The notes beneath the pieces are model-generated. The model saw nothing but the letters and a program-made list of their open reading frames with translations. It had not been told where the DNA came from and made no database searches. Of a stretch of DNA of 64,000 bases, positions 43,582 to 52,257 are shown in pieces. The first letter of the stretch is position 1, and every line of letters starts with the position of its first letter. The translations under genes were made by a program, and so were the position numbers. This stretch comes from Puia sp. (lineage in GTDB: Bacteria; Bacteroidota; Bacteroidia; Chitinophagales; Chitinophagaceae). The stretch is from positions 434,001 through 498,000 of the forward strand of contig JARLGZ010000269.1 of assembly GCA_031292515.1 (NCBI GenBank), in the 5' to 3' direction.

Positions 43582-44706
43582 TTACGGAACCAGGAACCGG
43601 TTGTACAAAGCCTCGTATTGGGGCACAATATGATGAATATCAAAAGTCTTCGCATGCGCCAGCGCATTCGCCTTGAAACTCTTCAGCACCTCATCGTCTT
43701 TTAGGATTTCGATGGCATGACGGCTCATATCGGCGATATCCCCGACCTTGCTCAGGAAGCCCGTCTTCCCGTTGATGGCGATCTCGGGAAGCCCCCCCGC
43801 ATCGGTGGAAATAACGGGCACACCCGCCGCCATGGCCTCCAGCGCCGCCAGCCCGAAACTCTCATACTCCGAAGTTAGCAGGAAGAGGTCGGCAATGGCC
43901 AGGATCTCCTCCATCTGCTCCTGTTTTCCGACAAAACGCATGTCTTCATAGACCCCCAGCTCGCGGCAAAGGTCCTCCGCCCCCGGGCGCTCGGGGCCAT
44001 CTCCGACAAACAGAAGCTTGCTGGGGATCGTCTTATTGACTTCGGCAAAGATGCGCACGATATCCTGCACCCTCTTGATCTTCCGGAAATTGGAGGCATG
44101 CATCAGGATCCTCTCCCCATTGGGGGCGATCACCTTCCGGAAGGCATCGATCGGCTTCTTCCGGAAACGATGGGTATCCACGAAATTATAGATCACCCGG
44201 ATCTCCTTTTTGATGTCGAAGATCTTATAGGTCTCGTCCCGGAGGTTTCTCGATACGGCCGTGATCGCATCGCTCTCATTGATGGAAAAAGCGACGACGG
44301 GCGCGAAAGTCTTGTCCCTGCCCACAAGGGTTATATCGGTGCCGTGCAGGGTGGTGATGACGGGAATCCGCTTGCCTTGCGCCTCCAGGATCTTCCTGGC
44401 CATATAGGCGGCCGAAGCATGGGGAATCGCGTAATGGACATGCAGGATATCCAGCTGGTAGTTGGTGACGACATCCACGAGCGTACTCGACAGGGCCGTC
44501 TCATACGGGGGGTAGTCGAAAAGCGGATAAGTGGTCACCCGCACCTCATGATAGAATATATTCGCGTTGAATTCGTTTAATCGTACCGGTTGCTGGTAAG
44601 TGATGAAATGGATCTGGTGTCCCTTGTCTGCGAGCGCCTTGCCTAATTCAGTCGCCAGCACGCCGCTTCCGCCGAAAGTAGGATAACAGACGATCCCTAT
44701 TTTCAT
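43582..44706 (-). CDS. bshA: N-acetyl-alpha-D-glucosaminyl L-malate synthase
   Basis: 374-residue GT4 glycosyltransferase. The start MKIGIVCYPTFGGSGVLATELG (in two parts) and later HASNFRKIKRVQDIV, FLLTSEYESFGLAALEAMA are BshA signatures. First step of bacillithiol synthesis. A longer in-frame start at 44838 would overlap the divergent peptidase gene and adds no conserved sequence; ATG at 44706 is chosen. Confidence 0.93.
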   Translation of the reverse strand: MKIGIVCYPTFGGSGVLATELGKALADKGHQIHFITYQQPVRLNEFNANIFYHEVRVTTYPLFDYPPYETALSSTLVDVVTNYQLDILHVHYAIPHASAAYMARKILEAQGKRIPVITTLHGTDITLVGRDKTFAPVVAFSINESDAITAVSRNLRDETYKIFDIKKEIRVIYNFVDTHRFRKKPIDAFRKVIAPNGERILMHASNFRKIKRVQDIVRIFAEVNKTIPSKLLFVGDGPERPGAEDLCRELGVYEDMRFVGKQEQMEEILAIADLFLLTSEYESFGLAALEAMAAGVPVISTDAGGLPEIAINGKTGFLSKVGDIADMSRHAIEILKDDEVLKSFKANALAHAKTFDIHHIVPQYEALYNRFLVP

Positions 44707-44765
44707 GTTGGAGTATTTAGGTGGTTGAAATTCAATTTCTTGTAACTTAGTGCAAATTAACAAGG

Positions 44766-46199
44766 ATGCATCGGCTTTTGTTGACTGTCCCTTTTGTTTT
44801 ATTTTCTCAGGGTGTCTTTTCACAGTCCGTCTTCTCACAACGGGCCCTTTCCCGGCAGGAAGACTCCCTGATCAGCGCCCGGGAGGAAGACTCTCTGTTC
44901 ATCGGCCGCCTTTCCGACGAGGTGTTGGTAAACAGTAAGGCCTATGAGAATCTGCGGGTCCTTACCCGCACGATCGGGGGAAGACTGTCGGGTTCGCCGC
45001 AGATGTACCGCGCCGAAGAGTGGGGCCGGCAGGCGCTTTTGGATGCCGGAGCGGACCGCGCCTACCTGCAGGAATGCGCCGTTCCCCATTGGATACGTGG
45101 CGGGCAGGATGAAGCGAGCTGGCGGGCGGCGGGATCTCCGGAAGAAATAACGATGGATATTCTCTCCCTCGGAAATTCCAAAGGCACCGGGCAGGAAGGG
45201 ATCTCCGCCCCCGTAGTCCTGATTAGTTCTTTCGAAGAGCTGCAGGAAAAGCGGGCGGCTATAAAAGGGAAGATCGTATTCTACAATTATCAGTTTGACC
45301 CCCATTTTATAGAGACCTTTCGATCTTACAGCGATGCCGTACGTTACCGCGTCCTGGGTGCCAGTAAGGCGGCCCGCTATGGAGCCGTAGCCGTCCTCGT
45401 CAGGTCGATAAGCCAGTCGGTAGACAACAATCCACACGCAGGCGCCCTTGTGTACGATGATTCCTTTCCCCGGATACCCGCCGCCGCTATCGGGTTGCGG
45501 GACGCGGACAGGCTCGCCCTGGCCATCCGCCAAAACCCGACCGTAAATGTCTACCTGCGGACCCGCGCAAAGATGCTGCCCGATACCCTCGCGCACAACG
45601 TGATCGGCGAGATCACCGGCGCCGATTTCCCCGGCCAGATCATCACGGTCGGCGCTCATCTCGATTCCTGGGACCCCGGAGAAGGAGCACAGGATGATGG
45701 AGCCGGCTGCGTGCACGCTATAGAAGTGCTGCGAGCCTTGCGGGCAGTCGGGTACAGGCCCCGGCATACGATCCGGATCGTCCTGTTTGCCAACGAGGAG
45801 AACGGGCTCCGCGGCGCTTCCCGCTATGCGCAGGAAGCCTTCGCAAAAAGAGAACAACATATATTCGCCCTGGAAAGCGATGCCGGCGGATTCACGCCCC
45901 GCGGCTTTAGCTTCTCCCTGAGCCCGCAAAAGCTGAAGGCGATCACACCCTGGCTGGAACTGCTCAGACCATACGGACCGGGGGAATTTGCAAGAGGAGG
46001 CGGAGGCGCCGATGTCGGTCCGCTGAATGAACTCCTGGGAACCACGATAGCCGAGCTCGTCCCCGATTCACAACGTTATTTCGACTATCACCATGCCCGC
46101 AACGATGTCTTTGCCAATGTCAATAAACGGGAACTGGAATTGGGCGCTCTCAGCATGGCCGCCCTGATTTACCTGGTCGACAAATACGGGGCCCCCTGA
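44766..46199 (+). CDS. M28-family zinc aminopeptidase
   Basis: 477 residues, secreted (signal about 1-20). A protease-associated-like insert (about 110-240) precedes the peptidase core with zinc residues in VGAHLDSWDPGEGAQDDGAG and VLFANEENGLRGA, and a final His near YFDYHHARND. The signal-peptide end carries repeated VFSQ units from a 15-base duplication. Cleaves N-terminal residues of peptides in known members. Confidence 0.9.
   Translation: MHRLLLTVPFVLFSQGVFSQSVFSQRALSRQEDSLISAREEDSLFIGRLSDEVLVNSKAYENLRVLTRTIGGRLSGSPQMYRAEEWGRQALLDAGADRAYLQECAVPHWIRGGQDEASWRAAGSPEEITMDILSLGNSKGTGQEGISAPVVLISSFEELQEKRAAIKGKIVFYNYQFDPHFIETFRSYSDAVRYRVLGASKAARYGAVAVLVRSISQSVDNNPHAGALVYDDSFPRIPAAAIGLRDADRLALAIRQNPTVNVYLRTRAKMLPDTLAHNVIGEITGADFPGQIITVGAHLDSWDPGEGAQDDGAGCVHAIEVLRALRAVGYRPRHTIRIVLFANEENGLRGASRYAQEAFAKREQHIFALESDAGGFTPRGFSFSLSPQKLKAITPWLELLRPYGPGEFARGGGGADVGPLNELLGTTIAELVPDSQRYFDYHHARNDVFANVNKRELELGALSMAALIYLVDKYGAP
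44814..44843 (+). repeat. 15-base tandem duplication in the M28 signal region
   Basis: GTCTTTTCACAGTCC (44814-44828) is followed by GTCTTCTCACAACGG (44829-44843), giving VFSQSVFSQR at the expected signal cleavage region. Confidence 0.7.
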
Positions 46200-46208
46200 C
46201 CAGGACTG

Positions 46209-46246
46209 TTGAATATCCGGCGGAAGCACTTGGAATATCCGGCGGA
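46209..46246. repeat. Direct repeat after the M28 gene
   Basis: TTGAATATCCGGCGGA (46209-46224) recurs as TGGAATATCCGGCGGA (46231-46246), period 22, starting 10 bases after the stop. Confidence 0.75.
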
Positions 46247-46290
46247 TCCTGTTGAAAAATTTGATTAATATTACCCCACAAAATCAACAG

Positions 46291-46659
46291 ATGAAAAAAT
46301 TTCTCGGCATCGTCGCGGCGTTGGCTATCCTTGGCCTGATCATTTTCCTCGCCATCCGCTATTATTTTGTACTCGGGGAAGGCGTGAAAGCCGGTGAATT
46401 AAACTACGTCGTAAAGAAGGGCTACCTCTTCAAGACCTATGAAGGGAAACTGATACAGAACGGACTGCGTTCGAGGGCGCCGGGGACCGTCCAGTCATAT
46501 GAATTCGAATTCTCCATCTCCGACGAAGCCGTGGCCCAAAAGCTGATGGTGAGCGGCGGCAAAAACGTTCAACTCCATTATAAGGAATATATCGGCGCCC
46601 TTCCCTGGCGCGGCTACAGCGAGTTCGTCGTCGATAGCATCATTTCTATTGGTGAGTAG
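46291..46659 (+). CDS. Small membrane-anchored protein of unknown function
   Basis: 122 residues. One membrane helix (about 5-25), then a soluble part with KAGELNYVVKKGYLFKTYEGKL and SYEFEFSISDEAVAQKL. Similar short proteins occur widely in Bacteroidota and are sometimes misnamed 6-phosphogluconate dehydrogenase; no dehydrogenase motif is present. ATG at 46291 is preferred over 46252. The last codons lie in the left arm of a 20-bp inverted repeat. Confidence 0.75.
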   Translation: MKKFLGIVAALAILGLIIFLAIRYYFVLGEGVKAGELNYVVKKGYLFKTYEGKLIQNGLRSRAPGTVQSYEFEFSISDEAVAQKLMVSGGKNVQLHYKEYIGALPWRGYSEFVVDSIISIGE

Positions 46660-46794
46660 TCAGTAGTGAGTGGTGAGTGGGGCGAAGACTTTATCAAAAT
46701 CTCAAGACTTCACGATGTCTGCAACCGACTCACCACTGACTGCTCACTATTTCTCCTGAACTTTAACAACTCCTCTCACTACTGACTACTCACC
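46651..46794. repeat. 20-bp inverted repeat between convergent genes, plus an internal copy
   Basis: GGTGAGTAGTCAGTAGTGAG (46651-46670) is exactly complementary to 46775-46794, with 104 bases between. A third, imperfect copy (GACTCACCACTGACTGCTCACT) starts at 46727 in the same orientation as the right arm. The left arm includes the stop codon of the small membrane protein; the rsmI-like stop is 9 bases beyond the right arm. A related word GTGACTGCTCACT occurs at 52245, after anmK. Confidence 0.9.
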
Positions 46795-46802
46795 ACTCAC
46801 TA

Positions 46803-47513
46803 CTACACTCCCAGCAGACAAAATATGGCAGGCTGTTTATGCAGATCGGGAAGTTTCCCCTTCCATTCCCCGACCGTCAATGTCCGGATGGATTGATTGG
46901 GAGCCGTCAGGTTCGCGGCAATACATAAATACGTGGAGGGCCGGCAGGTCTTCAGGATGGTTTCCAGCAGCTGGTTGTTTCGGTAAGGGGTCTCTATAAA
47001 GATCTGTGTATTGTTCTTCTGCCTGGACTCGTTTTCCAACTCCTTCAAGGCACGCATCCGTTGCGCGGGCTCGATTGGCAGGTAGCCTGTGAAAGAGAAG
47101 GCCTGCCCGTTCATGCCACTGCCCATCAACGCCAGCAGGATCGAGTTGGGCCCGACCAACGGTTTCAGGATGGCGCCTTCTTCCTGGGCGACCGCGACAA
47201 GCAGCTGGCCGGGGTCAGCCACGCCGGGACAACCGGCTTCACTCAGGATACCGATCGTCTTGCCTTCCCGAAGCTTTTGCCGGAAAACATTTTTTACATC
47301 CTCTTCCGCCTTATGGATGGCAAACCATTCATACCCGTCGATGACCATTTCCTTCCAGAGCATTCTCAAATATCGCCTGGCGCTGCGCTCATTCTCGGTA
47401 AAGAACACCTCGCATTCCTTTACAGCGTCTAAAAGATAGGCGGGCAGGACTTGCAGGGAATGTTCGTCGAGAAAAGTCGGTATGAGGTATATGGAGGACT
47501 TCGGTGTCATCAC
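46803..47513 (-). CDS. RsmI-like SAM-dependent methyltransferase
   Basis: 236 residues of the tetrapyrrole-methylase fold: YLIPTFLDEHSLQVLP, ILSEAGCPGVADPGQLLV, LVGPNSILLALMGSGMNGQAF and IFIETPYRNNQLLETIL match the RsmI group (2'-O-methylation of 16S rRNA C1402). It is shorter than RsmI (about 280) and diverged at the start, as in the second RsmI-like paralog of Bacteroidota; the target is therefore uncertain. Confidence 0.83.
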   Translation of the reverse strand: MMTPKSSIYLIPTFLDEHSLQVLPAYLLDAVKECEVFFTENERSARRYLRMLWKEMVIDGYEWFAIHKAEEDVKNVFRQKLREGKTIGILSEAGCPGVADPGQLLVAVAQEEGAILKPLVGPNSILLALMGSGMNGQAFSFTGYLPIEPAQRMRALKELENESRQKNNTQIFIETPYRNNQLLETILKTCRPSTYLCIAANLTAPNQSIRTLTVGEWKGKLPDLHKQPAIFCLLGV

Positions 47514-47586
47514 TGATTATTCGGGGATTGATATTTCAGGTATTGCCATTCCGGGGATTGTTATTCCGTAATCGATTATTCCAGGT
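47512..47586. repeat. Five tandem 15-base units between rsmI-like and EI24 genes
   Basis: Units ACTGATTATTCGGGG, ATTGATATTTCAGGT, ATTGCCATTCCGGGG, ATTGTTATTCCGTAA and TCGATTATTCCAGGT run in register from the rsmI-like start to the last codons of the EI24 gene. In one minus-strand frame they read as a five-residue pattern (TIPGM, AIPEI). Confidence 0.82.
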
Positions 47587-48334
47587 TCTGATGATAGATA
47601 CTGATCGTACCCGCAACGATGGCATAAGAGGGCGCCAGCACCCAGCCCACGAAAGGAACGAGATGCATGCCGTAAAAGATCATCCCATTGCCGATCGCCA
47701 GTCCTCTGCGCTGCCCGATGAAGGCGATGCTTGCTGTCGGCGATAGGTGATGTCTCGCGCAGCTGTAGTCGAGCATGGAGAATCCGTAGAAATAGCATTC
47801 GACAAAAATAGAGATGACCGGGGTGATCCATCCCACCACGGGGACAAAAGACAGGATCAGGATCGAGACCGTATAGACGGTCTGCCAGAGGCTGTTACGC
47901 AGGGCCAGCCGGATACCCCTCGCCATATCTTTTAGGAGCTGGCGGCCATCGAAGGGCAGATCCTTGTTCTCCATGATCGCCTCCGTCTTTTCACTAAGGT
48001 AGGCGAAGAGCGGGGAACCGAGGATGAGAAACAGGTATTTAAAAAGAGAAAAATAAAAGAAACCCAGGACCAGGATCACCATTTGCCCGCCCATTACGAA
48101 CAGGAAGCTCAGCGCCGCGCTCTGCTGATGATGGAGCCACCGGCTGAGACCGATCGCATGACTCAGCCATTCGACCGCCCGGTTGGTCGTTGTCACGAAA
48201 AAATACATGCCTATGGAAAACAGGATGGCGTACAGGATACCCGGCAGGATGATCCACTTCCAGAGCCGGTGCTTGCTGATGAACTGGTGCGCTTTACTAT
48301 AGGACTCGAATGCTATGATCAGATCTTTTAGCAA
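47576..48334 (-). CDS. EI24-family inner-membrane protein
   Basis: 252 residues with about four to five membrane segments. GSPLFAYLSEKTE, FVPVVGWITPV and RRGLAIGNGMIFYGMHLVPFVG (in parts) match the EI24/CysZ-like family. CysZ moves sulfate, but no sulfur genes are near and the family assignment alone does not fix a substrate. Confidence 0.83.
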   Translation of the reverse strand: MLKDLIIAFESYSKAHQFISKHRLWKWIILPGILYAILFSIGMYFFVTTTNRAVEWLSHAIGLSRWLHHQQSAALSFLFVMGGQMVILVLGFFYFSLFKYLFLILGSPLFAYLSEKTEAIMENKDLPFDGRQLLKDMARGIRLALRNSLWQTVYTVSILILSFVPVVGWITPVISIFVECYFYGFSMLDYSCARHHLSPTASIAFIGQRRGLAIGNGMIFYGMHLVPFVGWVLAPSYAIVAGTISIYHQNLE

Positions 48335-48377
48335 GGTGGTTGTTTCTTTTGTTATTTTGTATTCTCTTCAAACTTAA

Positions 48378-49127
48378 ATGATTTATTTGGTGACGAAAAT
48401 TAAAAAGCTGGATTATTCTTTTTATAGCCGCCGCGACGTGGTCATAATCGCGCGGGACCTGCTCGGCAAAATACTGGTTACCCGTTTCGAAGGCATCCTC
48501 ACCTCGGGACGTATCGTTGAGACGGAAGCTTATAACGGGGCCGTCGACAAAGCTTCTCACGCTTATGCGAACAGGCGGACAAAGCGCACGGAAGTGATGT
48601 TCGGCGATGCGGCCACCGCCTATGTCTATCTGTGTTATGGCATCCATCATTTGTTCAATATCGTGACCTATAAAAAAGAGGTTCCGCACGCGGTCCTGGT
48701 CAGGGCGCTGGAACCCCTCGGGGGTGTGGAAGAAATGCTCATCCGTACCGGCAAAAAGACTGCGGATCATAGCCTGACCCGAGGCCCCGGCAACGTCTCA
48801 AAAGCCCTGGGCCTGCTGACGACGCACACCGGAGTGTCCCTGCTGTCCGATGAGGTCTATATCGGGGATGACGGATACCGGCTGAAAGGATCGCAGATTG
48901 GAATAGGCCCGCGGATAGGCGTGGACTATGCCGAAGAAGACGCCGCATTGCCTTATCGTTTCTTTATAACAGGGAATCCCTATGTCAGCGGAAAGAGCAC
49001 CAGCGGAAAGACCACTGCCGGCGGAAAGAACGTCCGCGGAAAGAATATCCTTAGCGGAAAACATCCCGTCAAAGGAACCCTTGCAGATTCAAAAAAGAGA
49101 TCGATCGCGGGAAAGAACGGCAAATAA
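48378..49127 (+). CDS. mpg: DNA-3-methyladenine glycosylase with basic repeat tail
   Basis: 249 residues; the AAG/Mpg domain spans about 10-203: ARDLLGKILV, catalytic E48 in IVETEAYNG, YVYLCYGIHHLFNIV, LTRGPGNVSKALG. It excises alkylated purines. Residues 204-249 are an extra Gly/Lys/Ser/Thr tail of repeated SGK units produced by 15- and 18-base duplications; typical members stop near residue 200. A positively charged tail could add DNA affinity (inference). Confidence 0.92.
   Translation: MIYLVTKIKKLDYSFYSRRDVVIIARDLLGKILVTRFEGILTSGRIVETEAYNGAVDKASHAYANRRTKRTEVMFGDAATAYVYLCYGIHHLFNIVTYKKEVPHAVLVRALEPLGGVEEMLIRTGKKTADHSLTRGPGNVSKALGLLTTHTGVSLLSDEVYIGDDGYRLKGSQIGIGPRIGVDYAEEDAALPYRFFITGNPYVSGKSTSGKTTAGGKNVRGKNILSGKHPVKGTLADSKKRSIAGKNGK
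48987..49061 (+). repeat. Five GCGGAAAG units in the mpg tail
   Basis: GCGGAAAG (last copy GCGGAAAA) recurs with spacing 15, 18, 15 and 18 bases from 48987 to 49061, always in frame, giving SGK, SGK, GGK, RGK and SGK. Confidence 0.88.
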
Positions 49128-49130
49128 TGA

Positions 49131-50213
49131 CTAAAACCTCGGACAGGGAATGCCTTTGCGCCCGTCTTTGGGTTTTTTGATATAGATGAGAGAGAGCTCG
49201 ATACCGCCGCGGCTCTGCGAAGCGGTCTGCAACGCGGACACATTGACGTCATAGGTGAGCCCCAGGCTGAAGTCCCCGTAGTCCAGCCCTACATAGGGAA
49301 TGATAGCATCGGTCACATTGTTGAACCGGGCCCACAAGCCGGCATAAAAATTCGTAGGATTGGCCTCATCCGTGGGATTGACATTGACGGCCCAGGCGCC
49401 TCCCAGAACGATATCGTTGGCGCCGGCCTGTGTACTGTACAACCCGCTGAAATAAATGGTGCTGGTAGAATTGCCGATCGGGAAAAAACCGCCTCCGTGC
49501 ACGGTGAAACGCGTGGGGACATTGATGGTGTCCACGCCCAGAAAAGACTCCTTGGGATGGTTGATATGATAAAAGGATGTACCGACATAAATATTATTGT
49601 TGCCATTCAGCGAGGCATTGTACAAGAGCCCCGCATTCATGTCGAAATAATGAACGTTGACCGTCTGGTAATTGATCGCCTCGGTAGGAGATTGCAGCCA
49701 GGTGCCGTCGAGCTGCAACCCATCCTCAAAATGCAGGCGGGTGCCATCCAGGGTCTTATTGGCATAAGTGCCCTGGAAACCCAGCCCGATCTGTTGGAGG
49801 CCGTCTTCATCCAGGGCCTTATGATAAGCCGTCGAAAGAGACAAGAAATTGCTGGTGAGAATACCGCTGGCCGTTTTATCCGTCATGGCCATAAACCCGA
49901 CGCCCCAGGTATCGGTTTCGGGTAAGCGGCTCTTCAGGATAGGAGCGTCTACGGAGATGGTAGAAGTGATAAAGGCATTGTTGATCGAAGGCCATTGATT
50001 CCTATAGTTGCCGGCCACCCTTACCACCCCGTTGAATTTACCCGTCAGGGCGGGATTCAGGGTCAGCGGAGAGGCAAAAAACTGCGAAAACTGGGGGTCC
50101 TGCGCCTGAAGCCGATGACTTACCAGGGAAACCAGGCAGAACAGGAAAACGGGCAGATACCCTTTTGATTTCCTATCGAAGGAGAAGGTGCGGCAGGTAG
50201 ACGGTAGCTTCAT
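49131..50213 (-). CDS. PorP/SprF-family type IX membrane protein
   Basis: 360 residues. Signal peptide ends HRLQAQ, directly followed by the family hallmark DPQFSQFFASPLTLNPALTG and NYRNQWPSI. A barrel follows, ending LSLIYIKKP. PorP/SprF proteins sit in the outer membrane with type IX machinery or next to specific cargo. An upstream in-frame start at 50261 lacks signal character. No large cargo protein adjoins. Confidence 0.9.
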   Translation of the reverse strand: MKLPSTCRTFSFDRKSKGYLPVFLFCLVSLVSHRLQAQDPQFSQFFASPLTLNPALTGKFNGVVRVAGNYRNQWPSINNAFITSTISVDAPILKSRLPETDTWGVGFMAMTDKTASGILTSNFLSLSTAYHKALDEDGLQQIGLGFQGTYANKTLDGTRLHFEDGLQLDGTWLQSPTEAINYQTVNVHYFDMNAGLLYNASLNGNNNIYVGTSFYHINHPKESFLGVDTINVPTRFTVHGGGFFPIGNSTSTIYFSGLYSTQAGANDIVLGGAWAVNVNPTDEANPTNFYAGLWARFNNVTDAIIPYVGLDYGDFSLGLTYDVNVSALQTASQSRGGIELSLIYIKKPKDGRKGIPCPRF

Positions 50214-50357
50214 AAACAGTTTATGTATAACAATTATCCTACAGATAAACGATACAATCAAAAGGGTGGTTGTTTGAAAGGATAAATTGTTTGGCCCCAG
50301 ACTTTAAAAATAAGGAAAAAAGGAGAATTTTCGTCAACCGACGGCTCTTTTCTGTAG

Positions 50358-51008
50358 CTACATCTGCACTTTGGTCCCGAAGGCGAGATCGCCGGCATCT
50401 CCCAGACCAGGTACGATATACCCCTTTGCAGTAAGCTCATCGTCGATGGCCCCGCACCAGATCTTGCTGTGTGGTTCGCTGCGCATTACGTATTCGATCC
50501 CCACGGTGCAGGCGATAGCTACCACGATGTGGATTTCGCGGGGATGTCCCTCCTCGCGGAGGAACTGTATGGTCTTGACGAGGGAGGCGCCGGTAGCCAG
50601 CATGGGGTCGGCGATAATCACGACACGGTCTTCCAGTTCGGGACAGGATACATAGTCCAGCCTGATTTCAAAGCTGCCATCCCGCTGGTGTTTGCGGTAA
50701 GCAGATATAAAGGCGTTATCGGCTTTGTCGAAATAATTTAAAAGCCCCTGGTGCAGGGGGAGGCCTGCCCGCAGGATCGTGGCCAGTACGGGCTGTTCTT
50801 TGATCGTTTTACAGACCGCGATGCCGAGAGGGGTCTGGATCTCCTTTTCCTCGCAGGCCAGCTGCTTGCTGATTTCAAGAGCCGCCACCTCGCCGATCCG
50901 TTCAAGGTTGCGACGAAAACGCATCCTGTCCTTCTGCAACGCCTCATCCCTTAATTCCGCCATCCAATCGGATAACAGAGAGTAGTGCTCGCTTAGATTG
51001 ACGATCAT
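50358..51008 (-). CDS. upp: Uracil phosphoribosyltransferase
   Basis: 216 residues. PRPP loop VVIIADPMLATGASLVKTI (about 127-145) and the uracil-binding C-terminal segment GYIVPGLGDAGDLAFGT identify Upp. Salvages uracil to UMP. It is divergent from anmK. Confidence 0.94.
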   Translation of the reverse strand: MIVNLSEHYSLLSDWMAELRDEALQKDRMRFRRNLERIGEVAALEISKQLACEEKEIQTPLGIAVCKTIKEQPVLATILRAGLPLHQGLLNYFDKADNAFISAYRKHQRDGSFEIRLDYVSCPELEDRVVIIADPMLATGASLVKTIQFLREEGHPREIHIVVAIACTVGIEYVMRSEPHSKIWCGAIDDELTAKGYIVPGLGDAGDLAFGTKVQM

Positions 51009-51026
51009 GGATAAAAATTAGATATG

Positions 51027-51034
51027 TATTTTTG
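51027..51034 (+). promoter_or_regulatory. Candidate -7 element of anmK
   Basis: TATTTTTG matches TAnnTTTG on the plus strand, 67 bases before the anmK ATG. No TTTG at the expected upstream spacing. Confidence 0.35.
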
Positions 51035-51039
51035 ACAGA

Positions 51040-51047
51040 CAAATCTA
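51040..51047 (-). promoter_or_regulatory. Candidate -7 element of upp
   Basis: CAAATCTA on the plus strand is TAGATTTG on the minus strand, a match to TAnnTTTG, 31 bases upstream of the upp start. With the element at 51027 it would make a compact divergent promoter pair. Confidence 0.4.
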
Positions 51048-51101
51048 AATCCTTTCCGAAGGAATTCCTACGGAAAAGCAGGGCATTTGCAAATTCTTTT
51101 C

Positions 51102-52241
51102 ATGGTATATAAAGTCATCGGATTAATGAGCGGCAGTTCCCTCGACGGGCTGGACATCGCCTATATTCACCTCCACGAAAACGCAGGGAAATGGAGCTTT
51201 ACATTCATACACACGGCCTGTTATGAGTACCCCGATTCCTGGAGACAGAAGCTGGCCGGTGCCACCTCGCTTTCTGCCCTCGATTACCAGCTGCTGCACG
51301 CGGAATACGGGCACTATCTCGGCGAACGGGTAAACCATTTTATCGGGACGAACGCGCTTCAATACCAGGTGCAGTTGATCTCTTCACACGGACATACCAC
51401 CTTTCACAGACCCGCATCCCGGATGACGGCACAGTTGGGCGACGGAGCAGCGCTCGCCGCGGTTACAGGCATCAACACCGTCAGCGATTTACGCGCCATG
51501 GACCTGGCCCTGGGCGGACAGGGAGCTCCCATCGTCCCCATCGGTGAGAAATGGCTGCTGAAGGAATATGACTGGTTCCTGAACCTGGGGGGAATTGCGA
51601 ACCTGTCACACCACAGAACCGCCGGCGATTTTGTCGCATTCGACGTTTGCCCGGCCAATCGGGTCCTGGACCAGCTGGCAGCAGAAGAAGGGATGCGCTA
51701 TGACCCGGAAGGCTCGCTTGCCGCAAAAGGCCGGCTGGATATCCGCCTGCTGGAAGCTCTCAACGCACTGCCTTATTACAGCGAACCCTACCCCAAATCA
51801 CTCGCCAACGAATTCGGCACCGGAACCGTCAGGTCATTGATAGCGGGCTTCCGGCTCCCCGTCGCAGACGCCCTGCGGACCTGCACCGAACATATCGCCA
51901 TCCAGGTGAAGAACGCCATCCTGCTTTCACAGACAGACCCTGCTGCCTCCGCGATATCCACGATATCCGCGACACCCGCCGCCCCATCGGCCCCGCGTCG
52001 TTTATTAGTCACCGGTGGAGGCGCTCACAATACTTTTCTGGTCGGCCGTCTGCGGGAATACCTCGCACCGCTGCAGATAGAGCCTGTCATTCCGGCCCCG
52101 GAACTGATCGATTACAAGGAGGCGCTTGTAATGGCACTGATCGGCGTATTACGCTGGCGGGAAGAGTATAATGTGCTGGCATCCGTGACCGGAGCCAGCC
52201 GCAACAGCATCGGAGGCGCCCTCTGGATCGGACAATCGTAA
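51102..52241 (+). CDS. anmK: Anhydro-N-acetylmuramic acid kinase
   Basis: 379 residues. GLMSGSSLDGLDIA (7-20), SSHGHTTFHRP, GGQGAPIVPIGE, FLNLGGIANLS and LLVTGGGAHN are AnmK signatures. Recycles peptidoglycan anhydro-MurNAc. Residues about 279-298 are an Ala/Ser/Thr/Pro stretch (AASAISTISATPAAPSAP) before the GGGAHN motif, built from a 9-base DNA repeat. ATG at 51102 is preferred over an upstream non-ATG start. Confidence 0.94.
   Translation: MVYKVIGLMSGSSLDGLDIAYIHLHENAGKWSFTFIHTACYEYPDSWRQKLAGATSLSALDYQLLHAEYGHYLGERVNHFIGTNALQYQVQLISSHGHTTFHRPASRMTAQLGDGAALAAVTGINTVSDLRAMDLALGGQGAPIVPIGEKWLLKEYDWFLNLGGIANLSHHRTAGDFVAFDVCPANRVLDQLAAEEGMRYDPEGSLAAKGRLDIRLLEALNALPYYSEPYPKSLANEFGTGTVRSLIAGFRLPVADALRTCTEHIAIQVKNAILLSQTDPAASAISTISATPAAPSAPRRLLVTGGGAHNTFLVGRLREYLAPLQIEPVIPAPELIDYKEALVMALIGVLRWREEYNVLASVTGASRNSIGGALWIGQS
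51952..51978 (+). repeat. Three 9-base units in anmK
   Basis: CGATATCCA, CGATATCCG and CGACACCCG follow each other in frame in a surface loop of AnmK. Confidence 0.65.
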
Positions 52242-52257
52242 TAGTGACTGCTCACTC

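Noticed and set aside
46252-46659. 6-phosphogluconate dehydrogenase
   Set aside because: Related short proteins sometimes carry this name, but the product is a 122-residue membrane-anchored protein without a Rossmann motif or catalytic residues.
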